Below are positions 15,425 to 24,366 of a stretch of DNA of 32,549 bases, piece by piece (positions within the stretch are counted from its first letter, which is position 1; each line of letters starts with the position of its first letter). Origin of the DNA: DATJPD01 sp036394195 (lineage in GTDB: Bacteria > Pseudomonadota > Alphaproteobacteria > CACIAM-22H2). The notes under the pieces were generated by a model. The model was given only the letters and a program-made list of their open reading frames with translations, had not been told where the DNA came from and did not search any database. Both the position numbers and the translations under genes were made by a program. The stretch spans positions 1 to 32,549 of the forward strand of contig DASWFO010000018.1 of the NCBI GenBank assembly GCA_036394195.1. Reading direction: 5' to 3'.

Positions 15425-15487
15425 GTCACATTGTACCTAACCCACCACACCTTTAAAGCAAGGGCGAAAAGACAAGGGCGGCGGTCC

Positions 15488-15982
15488 TCAGTTGTTGACC
15501 ACCTGCCAGCTGCCGTCCGGCTCGCGGCAGGCGGTGCCATAGGCCTTCTCCGTTTCGCCGCCGATGGTGAGCGTCGTCTGATACTCGCGACAGGTGCGGC
15601 CAGCAGCGTCCCGCCCGTCGCGGGTCGGCGTGATCGTCCCACCATGGCCGCTGTCGGGATTGTTCCACGTGATCTGCTGCCCGATCGGCGCCCTGTAGGC
15701 CCGCTGCTGGGCGAGGCGGGCCTGCTCCACGTCGTCGCGGTCGAGCTGCTGGCCGATCGGGTGGCCGATGAAGCCGCCGATCAGCGTCCCGGCCACGGTG
15801 TCGGCGATCCGGCCGCTGCCGCCGCCGATCTGGGAGCCGATCAGGGGGACCGGCAGCGTACCGCCGGTTGTCTTGTCGGCCTCGCCGAGATCGCCCGGGT
15901 GCCGGTCCTCGGCCGGCGCGCAGGCGGCCAGGCTGAGCGCCACGGCCACAATGGCGGCGGCGTTTGCGTGTTTGGTGGTCAT
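15488..15982 (-). CDS. Glycine-zipper surface-antigen-like lipoprotein
   Basis: A 164-residue exported lipoprotein. The signal peptide runs to the lipobox LAAC with the lipidated Cys at residue 21. A glycine-zipper stretch follows around residues 48-75 (GSQIGGG, then GTLIGGFIGHPIG), which is typical of small outer-membrane proteins. A C-terminal domain has the TITPTRDGRDAAGRTCREYQTTLTIGG pattern of the RT0821/Lpp0805 (17 kDa antigen-related) family, with two cysteines that could form a disulphide. Function is unknown. It is on the minus strand, upstream of the dnaJ-class gene and divergent from pdxH. Confidence 0.88.
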   Translation of the reverse strand: MTTKHANAAAIVAVALSLAACAPAEDRHPGDLGEADKTTGGTLPVPLIGSQIGGGSGRIADTVAGTLIGGFIGHPIGQQLDRDDVEQARLAQQRAYRAPIGQQITWNNPDSGHGGTITPTRDGRDAAGRTCREYQTTLTIGGETEKAYGTACREPDGSWQVVNN

Positions 15983-16137
15983 GGTCGTCCCCTGCCTGCC
16001 CCGGCCGCCCGGTGGCGGCGCTCACACGGTATTTCCCAAGCGGCGCCGGCCGAATTAACCTTGGTTAATCGCGCCTGCGGCTTTGCATATAACGCCCCGA
16101 TACCGCATCATATTTCAGCGCCAGCAGGAACTTGAGA

Positions 16138-16758
16138 ATGTCCGAATCAGCCGCCCATCCAACCGACATCGCTCGCGACCCGGGGAGCGACCCGCTGGCG
16201 TTGTTCCACACCTGGCTCAAAGAGGCGAGCGCTGGCGAGCCGAGCAATCCGAACGCCATGACCCTGGCGACGGTCGATGCACACGGACAGCCTTCGGTGC
16301 GCATGGTCCTGCTCAAGGCCGCGGACGAGGACGGGTTCGTGTTCTACACCAACCTCGAGAGCCAGAAGGCGCGCGATCTCGCCGTCAACCCGCGCGCCGC
16401 GTTGCTGTTTCACTGGAAGTCGACGAACCGGCAGGTCCGGGTGGACGGCACCGCGAGCCCGGTCTCGGAGGCCGAGGCCGATGCTTATTTCGCCACCCGT
16501 CCGCGCGGCGCGCAGATCGGGGCCTGGGCGTCGCGCCAGTCGCGGGCGCTCGAAAGCCGCTTCGCGCTCGAGAAGCACGTCGCCGAATACACCGCCAAGT
16601 TCGGACTCGGCAAGGTGCCGCGGCCGCCGTTCTGGTCCGGCTATCGCGTGCGGCCGGAGCGCATCGAGTTCTGGCAGGAACGGCCGTTCCGCCTGCACGA
16701 CCGTCTCGTGTTCCACCGCAGCGCCCAGGGCTGGCGGATGGAGAAGCTCTACCCATGA
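16138..16758 (+). CDS. pdxH: Pyridoxamine/pyridoxine 5'-phosphate oxidase
   Basis: PdxH oxidises pyridoxamine or pyridoxine 5'-phosphate to pyridoxal 5'-phosphate with FMN. The 206-residue protein has the full family pattern: NAMTLATVD near the start, RMVLLKAADEDGFVFYTN, QVRVDGTASPVSEAEADAYFATRP with the substrate-binding RxxR-like region SRQSR, and the C-terminal signature WSGYRVRPERIEFWQ followed by RLHDR. ATG at 16138 is preceded by AGGAA (16126-16130) at 7 nt, which is better than the TTG two codons upstream. The stop overlaps the start of the CDF transporter by ATGA (16755-16758), so the two are coupled. Confidence 0.97.
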   Translation: MSESAAHPTDIARDPGSDPLALFHTWLKEASAGEPSNPNAMTLATVDAHGQPSVRMVLLKAADEDGFVFYTNLESQKARDLAVNPRAALLFHWKSTNRQVRVDGTASPVSEAEADAYFATRPRGAQIGAWASRQSRALESRFALEKHVAEYTAKFGLGKVPRPPFWSGYRVRPERIEFWQERPFRLHDRLVFHRSAQGWRMEKLYP

Positions 16759-17687
16759 CGACGTCAGGGCCGGCCGTGACCTCGCCAAGCACCGTGCAGG
16801 GGCGCCTGATGCGGCGCGCGACCTACGCGTCGATGGCCGTGGCGCTGACCTTGATCGTTGCGAAAACCGCCGCGTGGCTGATCACCGATTCGGTGAGCGT
16901 CATGTCGAGCCTGCTCGATTCGCTGCTCGACGCGGCGGCGTCGCTGGTCAATCTGCTGGCCGTCCGGCACGCGCTGACGCCCGCCGACCGCGAGCACCGC
17001 TTCGGGCACGGCAAGGCCGAGCCGCTGGCCGGCCTGGCGCAAGCCGCCTTCGTGGCCGGCTCGGCCGTGCTCCTGTCGCTGGAAGCGATCCACCGGTTCT
17101 CGAGCCCGCGGCCGATCGCCCACGGCGAGGTCGGCATCGCGGTGATGGTCGTTTCGATCGTCGTGACCGCGGCCCTGGTGACCTATCAGCGGCGCGTCGT
17201 GCGGACCACCGGCTCGGTCGCGGTGAGCGCCGACTCGCTTCACTATACCAGCGACGTGATTTTGAACGGCAGCGTCATCCTGTCGATCGTCCTCTCGACA
17301 TGGTTCGGCTGGACGGTCCTCGATCCGCTGTTCGGGCTCGTGATCGCGGTCTACATCCTGTACAGCGCCTGGCGCATCGTTAAGGCCTCGCTCGATCGCC
17401 TCATGGACCGCGAGCTGCCGGACGGCGAGCGCGCGCGCATCCGCAAGATCGCGCTCACCCATCCCGAGATCACCGCGGTCCACGACCTGCGGACGCGCTC
17501 GGCGGGTCCGGCCGTGTTCATCCAGATCCATCTTGAAATGGACGGCGCCATGACCCTGCGGCGCTCGCACGAGATTGCCGACGAGGTGGAGCGCGACATC
17601 CTGGCGGCGTTTCCCACTGCCGAGGTGATCATCCATCAGGACCCGACGGGGATCGAAGAGCCGCGGCGGACCTTCGCGACCGGTTGA
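16755..17687 (+). CDS. Cation diffusion facilitator family transporter (FieF/YiiP-like)
   Basis: A 310-residue CDF metal exporter of the inner membrane that would move Zn2+, Fe2+ or similar ions out in exchange for protons. Six membrane helices are visible from about residue 22 to 210. The metal site is complete: Asp55 and Asp59 in SLLDSLLD and His163 and Asp167 in LHYTSD, matching the DD-HD tetrad of YiiP/FieF. The C-terminal cytoplasmic domain (about 215-300) contains ITAVHDLRTRSAG and IHLEMDGAMTL, and ends HQDP like YiiP. The DDHD set points to zinc/iron rather than manganese. It starts inside the pdxH stop. Confidence 0.95.
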   Translation: MTTSGPAVTSPSTVQGRLMRRATYASMAVALTLIVAKTAAWLITDSVSVMSSLLDSLLDAAASLVNLLAVRHALTPADREHRFGHGKAEPLAGLAQAAFVAGSAVLLSLEAIHRFSSPRPIAHGEVGIAVMVVSIVVTAALVTYQRRVVRTTGSVAVSADSLHYTSDVILNGSVILSIVLSTWFGWTVLDPLFGLVIAVYILYSAWRIVKASLDRLMDRELPDGERARIRKIALTHPEITAVHDLRTRSAGPAVFIQIHLEMDGAMTLRRSHEIADEVERDILAAFPTAEVIIHQDPTGIEEPRRTFATG

Positions 17688-17820
17688 CCGCCGGGCCCTT
17701 TGGTTGCCTGGACCGCCCCGGCGACCGGCGCTAAAGTCGGCGTACGGCTGTATAACAAGCCCGAATCATCCCCGCATCTGAACGGGGAGTTCTAGAACAG
17801 GACGAATAGAGGAGGCTTTG

Positions 17821-18690
17821 ATGGGGTTGAAGGTGGTCCTGGCCGCGGTGACGGGCCAGGAGACTGACGCCGCGACGCTTGGAATCGCTGGCGCGATTGC
17901 CCGGCAGTTCAATGCGCATATCGATGCGTTGCACGTGAAGGGCGATCCGCGCGATGCCATTCCGTTTCTCGGCGAGGGAGCATCGGGCGTGCTCATCGAG
18001 CAGATCATGGCGGCGGCGGAACGCGATGCCGGCACGCGCAGCGGCAAGGCCAGGTCGGCCTTCGAGACGTGGCGCGCGGCGAGCGGCATCGCGACGGCGA
18101 CCCGGCCCGGCGGCAATGCCGCGTCCGTCGCCTGGCGCGAAGAGACCGGAACCGAGGAAGAATGCATGGCGCGCTTCGGCCGGGTCTCGGATCTCATCAT
18201 CGTCGGTCGTCCGCCCAGCGACGACTCGGGCGCCTCGATCGTGGTCTTCGAGACCGCCTTGTTCGACACCGGAAAGCCGGTGATCGTGGCACCTCCCGAT
18301 CTGCCGGCGGCCGCCGCCCAGGTCGGGGCACCCGCCACGATCTTCTGGACCGGCAGCGCCGAAGCGGCGCATGCCGTGTCCTCGGCGCTGCCGCTACTGG
18401 CGGCGGCGAGCGACGTGACCGTGATCGCGTCCAATCCCGGCGGCAAACCGACCGAGACGGCGCCGCTCCTCGAATATCTGGCGTGGCACGGCATTCGCGC
18501 CCATGCCGGCCAGGCGCTGACCATCACACCGACCGCCGGAAGCGAGCTTCTCGCCAGCGCCAATCGCGCCGGCTCGACCCTGCTGGTCATGGGCGCCTAC
18601 ACGCAAAGCCGGCTGCGGCAGCTCATCTACGGCAGCGTCACCAAGCACGTGCTGACCAATGCCAGCCTGCCGGTCCTGATGGCTCACTGA
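17821..18690 (+). CDS. Universal stress protein, tandem UspA domains
   Basis: A 289-residue cytoplasmic protein with two Usp folds. The first (about residues 1-145) starts LKVVLAAVTG and appears degenerate, while the second (about 155-289) ends with the ATP-binding pattern LLVMGAYTQSRLRQLIYGSV followed by TKHVL, close to G-2x-G-9x-G-S/T. Usp proteins bind nucleotides and support survival under stress; the exact role is not known. ATG at 17821 follows GAGGAGG (about 17809-17815). The 133-nt leader carries a perfect 10-bp palindrome GTTCTAGAAC (17789-17798) and a TATAAC box (17751-17756). The next SDR gene begins 19 nt after its stop. Confidence 0.92.
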   Translation: MGLKVVLAAVTGQETDAATLGIAGAIARQFNAHIDALHVKGDPRDAIPFLGEGASGVLIEQIMAAAERDAGTRSGKARSAFETWRAASGIATATRPGGNAASVAWREETGTEEECMARFGRVSDLIIVGRPPSDDSGASIVVFETALFDTGKPVIVAPPDLPAAAAQVGAPATIFWTGSAEAAHAVSSALPLLAAASDVTVIASNPGGKPTETAPLLEYLAWHGIRAHAGQALTITPTAGSELLASANRAGSTLLVMGAYTQSRLRQLIYGSVTKHVLTNASLPVLMAH

Positions 18691-18709
18691 CGGAGGCCCA
18701 ACCGACACC

Positions 18710-19447
18710 GTGGCCGAGCGCAAAACCCTCCTCTTGACCGGTGCCAGCCGCGGCATCGGCCACGCGACCGTCAAGCGCTTCGGTGAGGCGGGTTGGCGCA
18801 TCTTCACCTGCTCGCGCGAGGGGGTGCCGGCGGAATGCCGGCGCGATCCGAACTGGAGCGATCACTTCACGGTCGACCTGGCGCGCCCGGAAGAACGCGT
18901 GAGGTTCATCGAGCAGGTCGACGCCAAGCTCGCCGGGGCGCCTCTACACGCGCTGGTCAACAATGCCGGCGTGTCGCCCAAGACGCCGTACCGCGAGCGG
19001 CTCGGCGTCCTCCACGGCGAGCTGTCCGAGTGGCGGTCGGTGTTCGAGCTCAATTTTTTCGCCGCCCTCGATCTCGCGCGCGGGTTCGCAAGCGCGCTCG
19101 GGCGCGGCAAAGGGGCGATCGTGAACGTCACCTCGATCGCCGGCCACGCCTCCCATCCGTTCGCAGGCTCGGCCTATTCGACGTCAAAGGCGGCGCTGTC
19201 GGCGCTGACCCGCGAGATGGCCGTCGAGCTCGCGTCCCTTGGAATCCGGGTGAACGCCGTGGCGCCCGGCGAGATCGAGACCGAGATGGTTGGCCCCGAA
19301 TACGAGCCGTTGATCACCCGCATCCCGATGCAGCGTATGGGAACCCCGGATGAGGTGGCGGCGGTGATCTTCCGCCTCTGCGAGGCCGATTTCGGCTATG
19401 TTACGGGATCGGAAGTCTTCATAACCGGGGGTCAGCATCTATACTGA
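18710..19447 (+). CDS. SDR family oxidoreductase (3-oxoacyl-ACP-reductase-like)
   Basis: A 245-residue classical SDR. It has TGASRGIG near residues 10-17, NNAG in ALVNNAGVS, a catalytic Ser in IVNVTSIAGHA, and Tyr156-Lys160 in YSTSK. RVNAVAPGEIETEM after the active site and the GSEVFITGGQHLY C terminus are typical of FabG-like enzymes. Substrate is unknown. It starts with GTG at 18710; the nearest ribosome binding site GGAG (18692-18695) is 14 nt away, rather far. It probably forms a two-gene operon with the universal stress protein. Confidence 0.92.
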   Translation: MAERKTLLLTGASRGIGHATVKRFGEAGWRIFTCSREGVPAECRRDPNWSDHFTVDLARPEERVRFIEQVDAKLAGAPLHALVNNAGVSPKTPYRERLGVLHGELSEWRSVFELNFFAALDLARGFASALGRGKGAIVNVTSIAGHASHPFAGSAYSTSKAALSALTREMAVELASLGIRVNAVAPGEIETEMVGPEYEPLITRIPMQRMGTPDEVAAVIFRLCEADFGYVTGSEVFITGGQHLY

Positions 19448-19598
19448 CGCCGGGCTGAGAACGCCGTTATTCGCAGGGTTTTAATAAATTGCCGATTAAT
19501 GGAGCGCTTGCCGCCTAGCGCTTTATCAAGCAAGTTTGGCTACGGCTGTAGGCTCGGCGGCAGCTCAACTGGGAGGGCGTTGCGCGGCTGTTGATACT

Positions 19599-22500
19599 AT
19601 GCACGAGCCTGTCTTGACGACCGGATCGGCTTCGCCGGCTGCGCCGATTGTGGCGCCGCGGCCCATGGGCCGTTTTGATCCGCGCCAGTTGCTGCTGCTG
19701 TTCGGCGGCCTGGTGGTCGTGACCATCATCGCATTGGCGACCGGGTTCATCTGGTACACGCGCGAGACGGAGCTCGCCGCGGCGCGGAGCGAGCTCAGCC
19801 AGCTGGCCGTGGTGCTGGCGGAACAGACGGCGCGCACCTTCGAAAACGTCGAGCTCACGCTCAATGCCATCGACGACCGCTTGAAGGTGCTCGATTTCGG
19901 CGGACGGACCGACAGCCGGGCCGTCTACCTGATGATACGCGAGAAGATCGCCGGCATCCCGCAGATCAAGCAGGTCACGTTCATCGGTCCGGACGGCCAC
20001 GTTCTGGTCTCGACCCGCACCTTTCCGGCGCCGGACATCTATTTGGGCGACCGCCCCTGGTTCAAGCAGGAGATCCAGAATCGCGCCGAGCTGATCATCG
20101 CACCGGTGCGGAGCAAGATCGCGGACGAGCCCCTGATCATCGTCAGCCGGCGCGTGACCGGACCGGACGGGTCCCTCGTCGGCGTCATCGACATCGGCCT
20201 CGACCCCAACTATTTCGAGTCGGTGTTCCGGTCGGCGACGCTGCGCGAAGGCACGGCGGTGACGCTCGTGCGCCAGGACGGAATAGCGCTGGCCCGGCAT
20301 CCCAACGGGCTGGCCGCGTTCGGGCGGTCCTTCGCCGAGGGGCCGATCTTCCGCAATAACGCCTGGCAAACCACCAGCATCTTCGAGATCGCCGGTGTGC
20401 TCGACCCCGATGTCCGCATCTACGCCCCACGATCGGTGCCCGGTTATCCGCTGGTCATGAATCCGTCGATCAGCAAGGCGGCGGTCCTCGCTCCGTGGCG
20501 GCGCGAGGCTGCCATCGTGGGCAGCGTCGCGACCGCGGGCGTCATCGCCATCCTGGTCCTCCTGTTCTTCCTGCGCCGCCTGTTCGGCCAGGTCGCGGCG
20601 ACGGCGGCGGCGCTCAAGGCCAGCGAGGAGCTTGCGCGCAGCCAGGCGACTCTGCTCCAGGACGCCGTGGAATCGCTGGCCGACGGCTTCGTTTTGTACG
20701 ATGCCGAAGACCGCTTCGTGATGTGCAATCAGCGGTTCCGCGATATCCGGTCGCGCAACCCTGCCTCTTTCGACCCCGGGGTCCGTTTCGAGGACATGTT
20801 CCGCTCGGCGATAAAATGCGGCGAGATGGAGGTTCCCGAGGACCGAATCGACGCGTTCATCCGCAACCGGATGGAACTGCATCGCAACCCGGGCCCCGCC
20901 ATCGTCGCGAAGAGCGGCGATCGGTGGATCCGCGTGTCGGAGCGCCGGACGCGCGATGGCGGCATCGTCGGCATCCACGCCGACATCACGGAAATGAAGA
21001 ACATGCAGGCCGCCGCCGAAGCGGCCCGCGCCCGCATGGCCGATTGGGCGGAGGCCTCGAACGACTGGTTCTGGGAATCCGACGCCGAAGACCGCCTCAC
21101 CTACCTGTCCGAAAGCTTCGAGAAGACGACCGGCATGAACGCGGCGGATCGGGTCGGGCGTCTCCGCCTCGACATGACCCGGTCGCTCGATCCCGAAAAT
21201 CCGAGATGGCCGGCGCATCTGCAGGCGGTCGCCGAGCGCCAGCCGTTCCGCGACTTCATCATGGCCGTGCGTCTGGGCGACCGCGACCGGCACCTCAGCA
21301 TCAGCGGCAAGCCGATCTTCGGCGCCGACGGGCAGTTCCTCGGCTATCGCGGCACCAGCCGCGACGTCACCGATGAGTTCGAGGCGGAACGCGCGCTGGA
21401 GCGCCAGACCCAGATCTTCTCGACCCTGATCGAGCACCTGCCGATCGGCGTCAGCTTGATCGACCAGGACATGCGGATCATCGCTTTCAACCGCATCTTC
21501 CCGCAGATGCTGGGCGTTCCCTCCGAGGTGTTCAAGGTCGGCGTGCCGGTCGAGGACATTCTCCGATACAACGTCGAACGCGGCGTGTACGGGGGGACCG
21601 CCGATCTGGATACCATCCTGAAAGAGCGGATGGAGGTGGCGCGTAGCGGCAAGACCGAGCGTAGCGAGCGCGTTTTCCCCGATGGCCGCGTCCACGACAT
21701 CTCGCGCGTGCCGCTGCCCGGCGGCGGGTTCGTCGCGACGTATATCGATATCACCGAGCAGCGGCGTCGGGCGCAGGAGTTGGAAGTCGCCCACTCTCGC
21801 CTTGAGGAACAGGCCGCCGCCCTGAAGCAGCAGACCGAGATCTTCTCGACCCTGATCGACAATCTGCCGATCGGCGTCAGCCTGGTCGGCCCCGATCTCT
21901 GCCACATGGCCTTCAACCACGTGTTTCTCGAGGTGTTCGACCTCAGTCCGGACATGTTCCAGGTCGGCGACCCGTTCGAGAAACTCATCCGCGTCAGCGC
22001 CGAGCGGGGAGAATACGGCCCGGGCGACCTGGCCGAGCAGGTCCAGGCGCGGGTCGAGCGGGCCCTGGATCCGACGCCGCACCAGTTCGAGCGCAAACGG
22101 CCCAACGGGCAGGTGATCGAGATCCGCCGCACGCCGCTCACCGGCGGCGGGTTCGTCACGACGTATATCGACGTCACCGCCGCCCGCCGCCGTGAACGTG
22201 ACCTCGAGGACGCCCGTGCCCGCCTCGAGCATCAGGCCTCCGAGCTGGCGGTCACCGCCGAAAAGCTGAACGCGGCGCGTATCGAGGCGGAGCGCGCCCG
22301 CGTCGCGGCCGATGCGGCCAACCGCGCCAAGACCGACTTCCTGGCGAACATGAGCCACGAGATCCGCACCCCGATGAACGGCATCATCGGCATGAACTCG
22401 CTGCTCCTGGAGACGCCCCTGACCGAGGAACAGCGGCAGTTCGCCAATACGGTCAGGGATTCGGCCGAAGCGCTTCTGGCGATCCTCAACGACATCCTGG

Positions 22501-24296
22501 ACATTGCCAAGCTCGAGGCCGGCCGGATCGACCTCGAGACGATCGATTTCGACCTCCACAACGTGGTCGAGAGCGCCATCGAGCTCATGTCCTCGCGCGC
22601 CCGCGAAAAGAAGATCGACATCGGCGCCTATATCGACCCGGCGGTGCCGCAGCACTATTCGGGAGATCCGACGCGCATCCGCCAGGTTCTGCTGAACCTC
22701 CTCGGGAACGCGATCAAGTTCACTGACCAGGGCTGCGTCGCGGCCGAGGTCCGGCCCGAGGTCGGCCATGACTCCGGCGACGACCTCGGGAGGGTGCTGC
22801 GCTTCGAAGTGATCGACACCGGCATCGGCATTACCAAGGAAGCGCGCAGCAAGCTGTTCCAGAAGTTCAGCCAAGCCGATCAGTCGATCACGCGGCGCTT
22901 CGGCGGCACCGGCCTCGGGCTTTCGATCTCCAAACAGCTCGTCGAGCTGATGGGCGGCACCATCGGCGTCGAGAGCCAGCCGGGCAAGGGCAGCACCTTC
23001 TGGTTCACCGTGAGGCTGACGCCCTCGCGCGGCACCGCCACGCCGCCGCGGGCGATCCCCGAGCAACTGCGCGGCGTCCACGTCCTCATCGTGGACGATA
23101 CGGAGATGAACCGCCGGCTGATGGAGCTGCGCCTGGGCGGCTGGGGGATGCGGGTGACCAGCGCCGAAGACGGGTTCGCGGCGTTCGCCGAGATCGAACG
23201 CGCGTGGCACAAAGGCCAGCCCTACGACCTCGTGGTTCTCGACCAGATGATGCCCGGCATGTCGGGCGACATGCTGACCGAGCGGGTCCGGAACGACCCG
23301 CGCTTCCGGAACATGAAGCTCGTGCTCGCGTCGTCACTGGGCGCCTCGGAAGGCGGGCGCTCGCACGCCGAGAAATACGACGCCGTGCTGCTGAAACCCG
23401 TGCGGCATCATACCCTGATGGACAGCCTGGCGCGGTTGTTCGGCGCGCAGCTGTCCGCCGCGGTCGGGCCGGACAAGCCCATCCCTCCGCCCATCCCGCG
23501 CGAGAAGCACAATGGCAGGGTCCTGCTGGCCGAGGACAACAAGGTGAACCAGCAGATCGCGCTGATGCTTCTCAAGCGCGCGGGCTATGTGGTCGACACA
23601 GCCGCGAACGGCGTCGAAGCAGTGGCGGCACTCCGGCGGAGCGACTACGACCTGATCCTCATGGACGTCCAGATGCCGTCGATGGACGGGATCGAGGCGA
23701 CCCGCAAGATCCGCAGCTTCGAGGGGTCGAAGGCCGATGTCCCCATCGTCGCCATGACCGCCCATGCGATGACCGGTGCGCGCGACAAATACCTCGCGGC
23801 GGGGATGGACGACTACATCGCCAAGCCGATCGAGCGCGAACAGTTCCTGGCGACGGTGGCGCGTTGGGCGGGTGTCGCGAACCCGCCGTCAACCCCCGAC
23901 CACGACGCGCCCGCACTGGGCGGCAGCGCCGGCGACCAGGCCGACCCGCCGGTCTTCGACGACACCTCGCTGGCGAGCCTCGCCCGCGACGTCCCGGCCG
24001 AAGAGCTACGCGCGCTCGTCGAGACGTACCTCGCGGGGGCGGCGGAACTGGTCGCTCAGGCCGAGGCCAGTGCCGCCGGGCCCGATCTGCCGGCGCTGGC
24101 GCAAATCGCGCACAACCTCGTCAGCACCTCGGGTAATTTCGGGGCGCGGCGCGTTCAGATGCTGGCGCGCCGCCTCGAAGCGATGTGCAAGGCCGGCGAC
24201 ACGGCCGACGCGGTGGGGCTGGTGCCGCGGGTGAGGGCGGCCTCCGAGCAGGCCTGGGCCGCCATCCGCGGCCGCTTCCTCGCCGGCGCCGCCTGA
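19599..24296 (+). CDS. Hybrid sensor histidine kinase with dCache-like sensor, four PAS, two receivers and HPt
   Basis: A 1565-residue membrane phosphorelay protein. In order: transmembrane helix (about 28-50), periplasmic PDC/dCache-like sensor (about 55-300), second helix (about 305-325), PAS1 (about 355-465), PAS2 (480-600), PAS3 (605-740) and PAS4 (745-870), then a coiled coil, HisKA with phospho-accepting His920 in MSHEIRTPMNG, and HATPase with Asn1037, DTGIGI from 1073 and GGTGLGLS from 1102. Receiver 1 has Asp1166/1167, Asp1215 and Lys1266. Receiver 2 has Asp1356. HPt has His1505 in AHNLVSTSGNFGA. All phosphorelay residues are present, so the chain could run within one protein. PAS3 and PAS4 are near duplicates. 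The ATG at 19599 lacks a clear ribosome binding site, while an upstream in-frame TTG at 19536 is less likely. The signal and the output partner are unknown. Confidence 0.95.
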   Translation: MHEPVLTTGSASPAAPIVAPRPMGRFDPRQLLLLFGGLVVVTIIALATGFIWYTRETELAAARSELSQLAVVLAEQTARTFENVELTLNAIDDRLKVLDFGGRTDSRAVYLMIREKIAGIPQIKQVTFIGPDGHVLVSTRTFPAPDIYLGDRPWFKQEIQNRAELIIAPVRSKIADEPLIIVSRRVTGPDGSLVGVIDIGLDPNYFESVFRSATLREGTAVTLVRQDGIALARHPNGLAAFGRSFAEGPIFRNNAWQTTSIFEIAGVLDPDVRIYAPRSVPGYPLVMNPSISKAAVLAPWRREAAIVGSVATAGVIAILVLLFFLRRLFGQVAATAAALKASEELARSQATLLQDAVESLADGFVLYDAEDRFVMCNQRFRDIRSRNPASFDPGVRFEDMFRSAIKCGEMEVPEDRIDAFIRNRMELHRNPGPAIVAKSGDRWIRVSERRTRDGGIVGIHADITEMKNMQAAAEAARARMADWAEASNDWFWESDAEDRLTYLSESFEKTTGMNAADRVGRLRLDMTRSLDPENPRWPAHLQAVAERQPFRDFIMAVRLGDRDRHLSISGKPIFGADGQFLGYRGTSRDVTDEFEAERALERQTQIFSTLIEHLPIGVSLIDQDMRIIAFNRIFPQMLGVPSEVFKVGVPVEDILRYNVERGVYGGTADLDTILKERMEVARSGKTERSERVFPDGRVHDISRVPLPGGGFVATYIDITEQRRRAQELEVAHSRLEEQAAALKQQTEIFSTLIDNLPIGVSLVGPDLCHMAFNHVFLEVFDLSPDMFQVGDPFEKLIRVSAERGEYGPGDLAEQVQARVERALDPTPHQFERKRPNGQVIEIRRTPLTGGGFVTTYIDVTAARRRERDLEDARARLEHQASELAVTAEKLNAARIEAERARVAADAANRAKTDFLANMSHEIRTPMNGIIGMNSLLLETPLTEEQRQFANTVRDSAEALLAILNDILDIAKLEAGRIDLETIDFDLHNVVESAIELMSSRAREKKIDIGAYIDPAVPQHYSGDPTRIRQVLLNLLGNAIKFTDQGCVAAEVRPEVGHDSGDDLGRVLRFEVIDTGIGITKEARSKLFQKFSQADQSITRRFGGTGLGLSISKQLVELMGGTIGVESQPGKGSTFWFTVRLTPSRGTATPPRAIPEQLRGVHVLIVDDTEMNRRLMELRLGGWGMRVTSAEDGFAAFAEIERAWHKGQPYDLVVLDQMMPGMSGDMLTERVRNDPRFRNMKLVLASSLGASEGGRSHAEKYDAVLLKPVRHHTLMDSLARLFGAQLSAAVGPDKPIPPPIPREKHNGRVLLAEDNKVNQQIALMLLKRAGYVVDTAANGVEAVAALRRSDYDLILMDVQMPSMDGIEATRKIRSFEGSKADVPIVAMTAHAMTGARDKYLAAGMDDYIAKPIEREQFLATVARWAGVANPPSTPDHDAPALGGSAGDQADPPVFDDTSLASLARDVPAEELRALVETYLAGAAELVAQAEASAAGPDLPALAQIAHNLVSTSGNFGARRVQMLARRLEAMCKAGDTADAVGLVPRVRAASEQAWAAIRGRFLAGAA

Positions 24297-24366
24297 GCAA
24301 CGATGGCGCGGGCAGGGCGGGCGCCCGCCTATCGTCGTCGGCAACACGACCAGGTGAGAGTCTCGT

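Noticed and set aside
12086..16135. A very long plus-strand open frame (about 1349 codons) opposite aroC, fabI and the dnaJ-class gene
   Set aside because: It is antisense to five well-recognised genes and its translation is rich in Arg/Ala/His with no domain; long shadow frames are normal in high-GC DNA.
19515..23210. A long minus-strand open frame (about 1231 codons) opposite the hybrid kinase
   Set aside because: It mirrors the coding frame of a protein with complete kinase motifs; composition is that of an antisense shadow.
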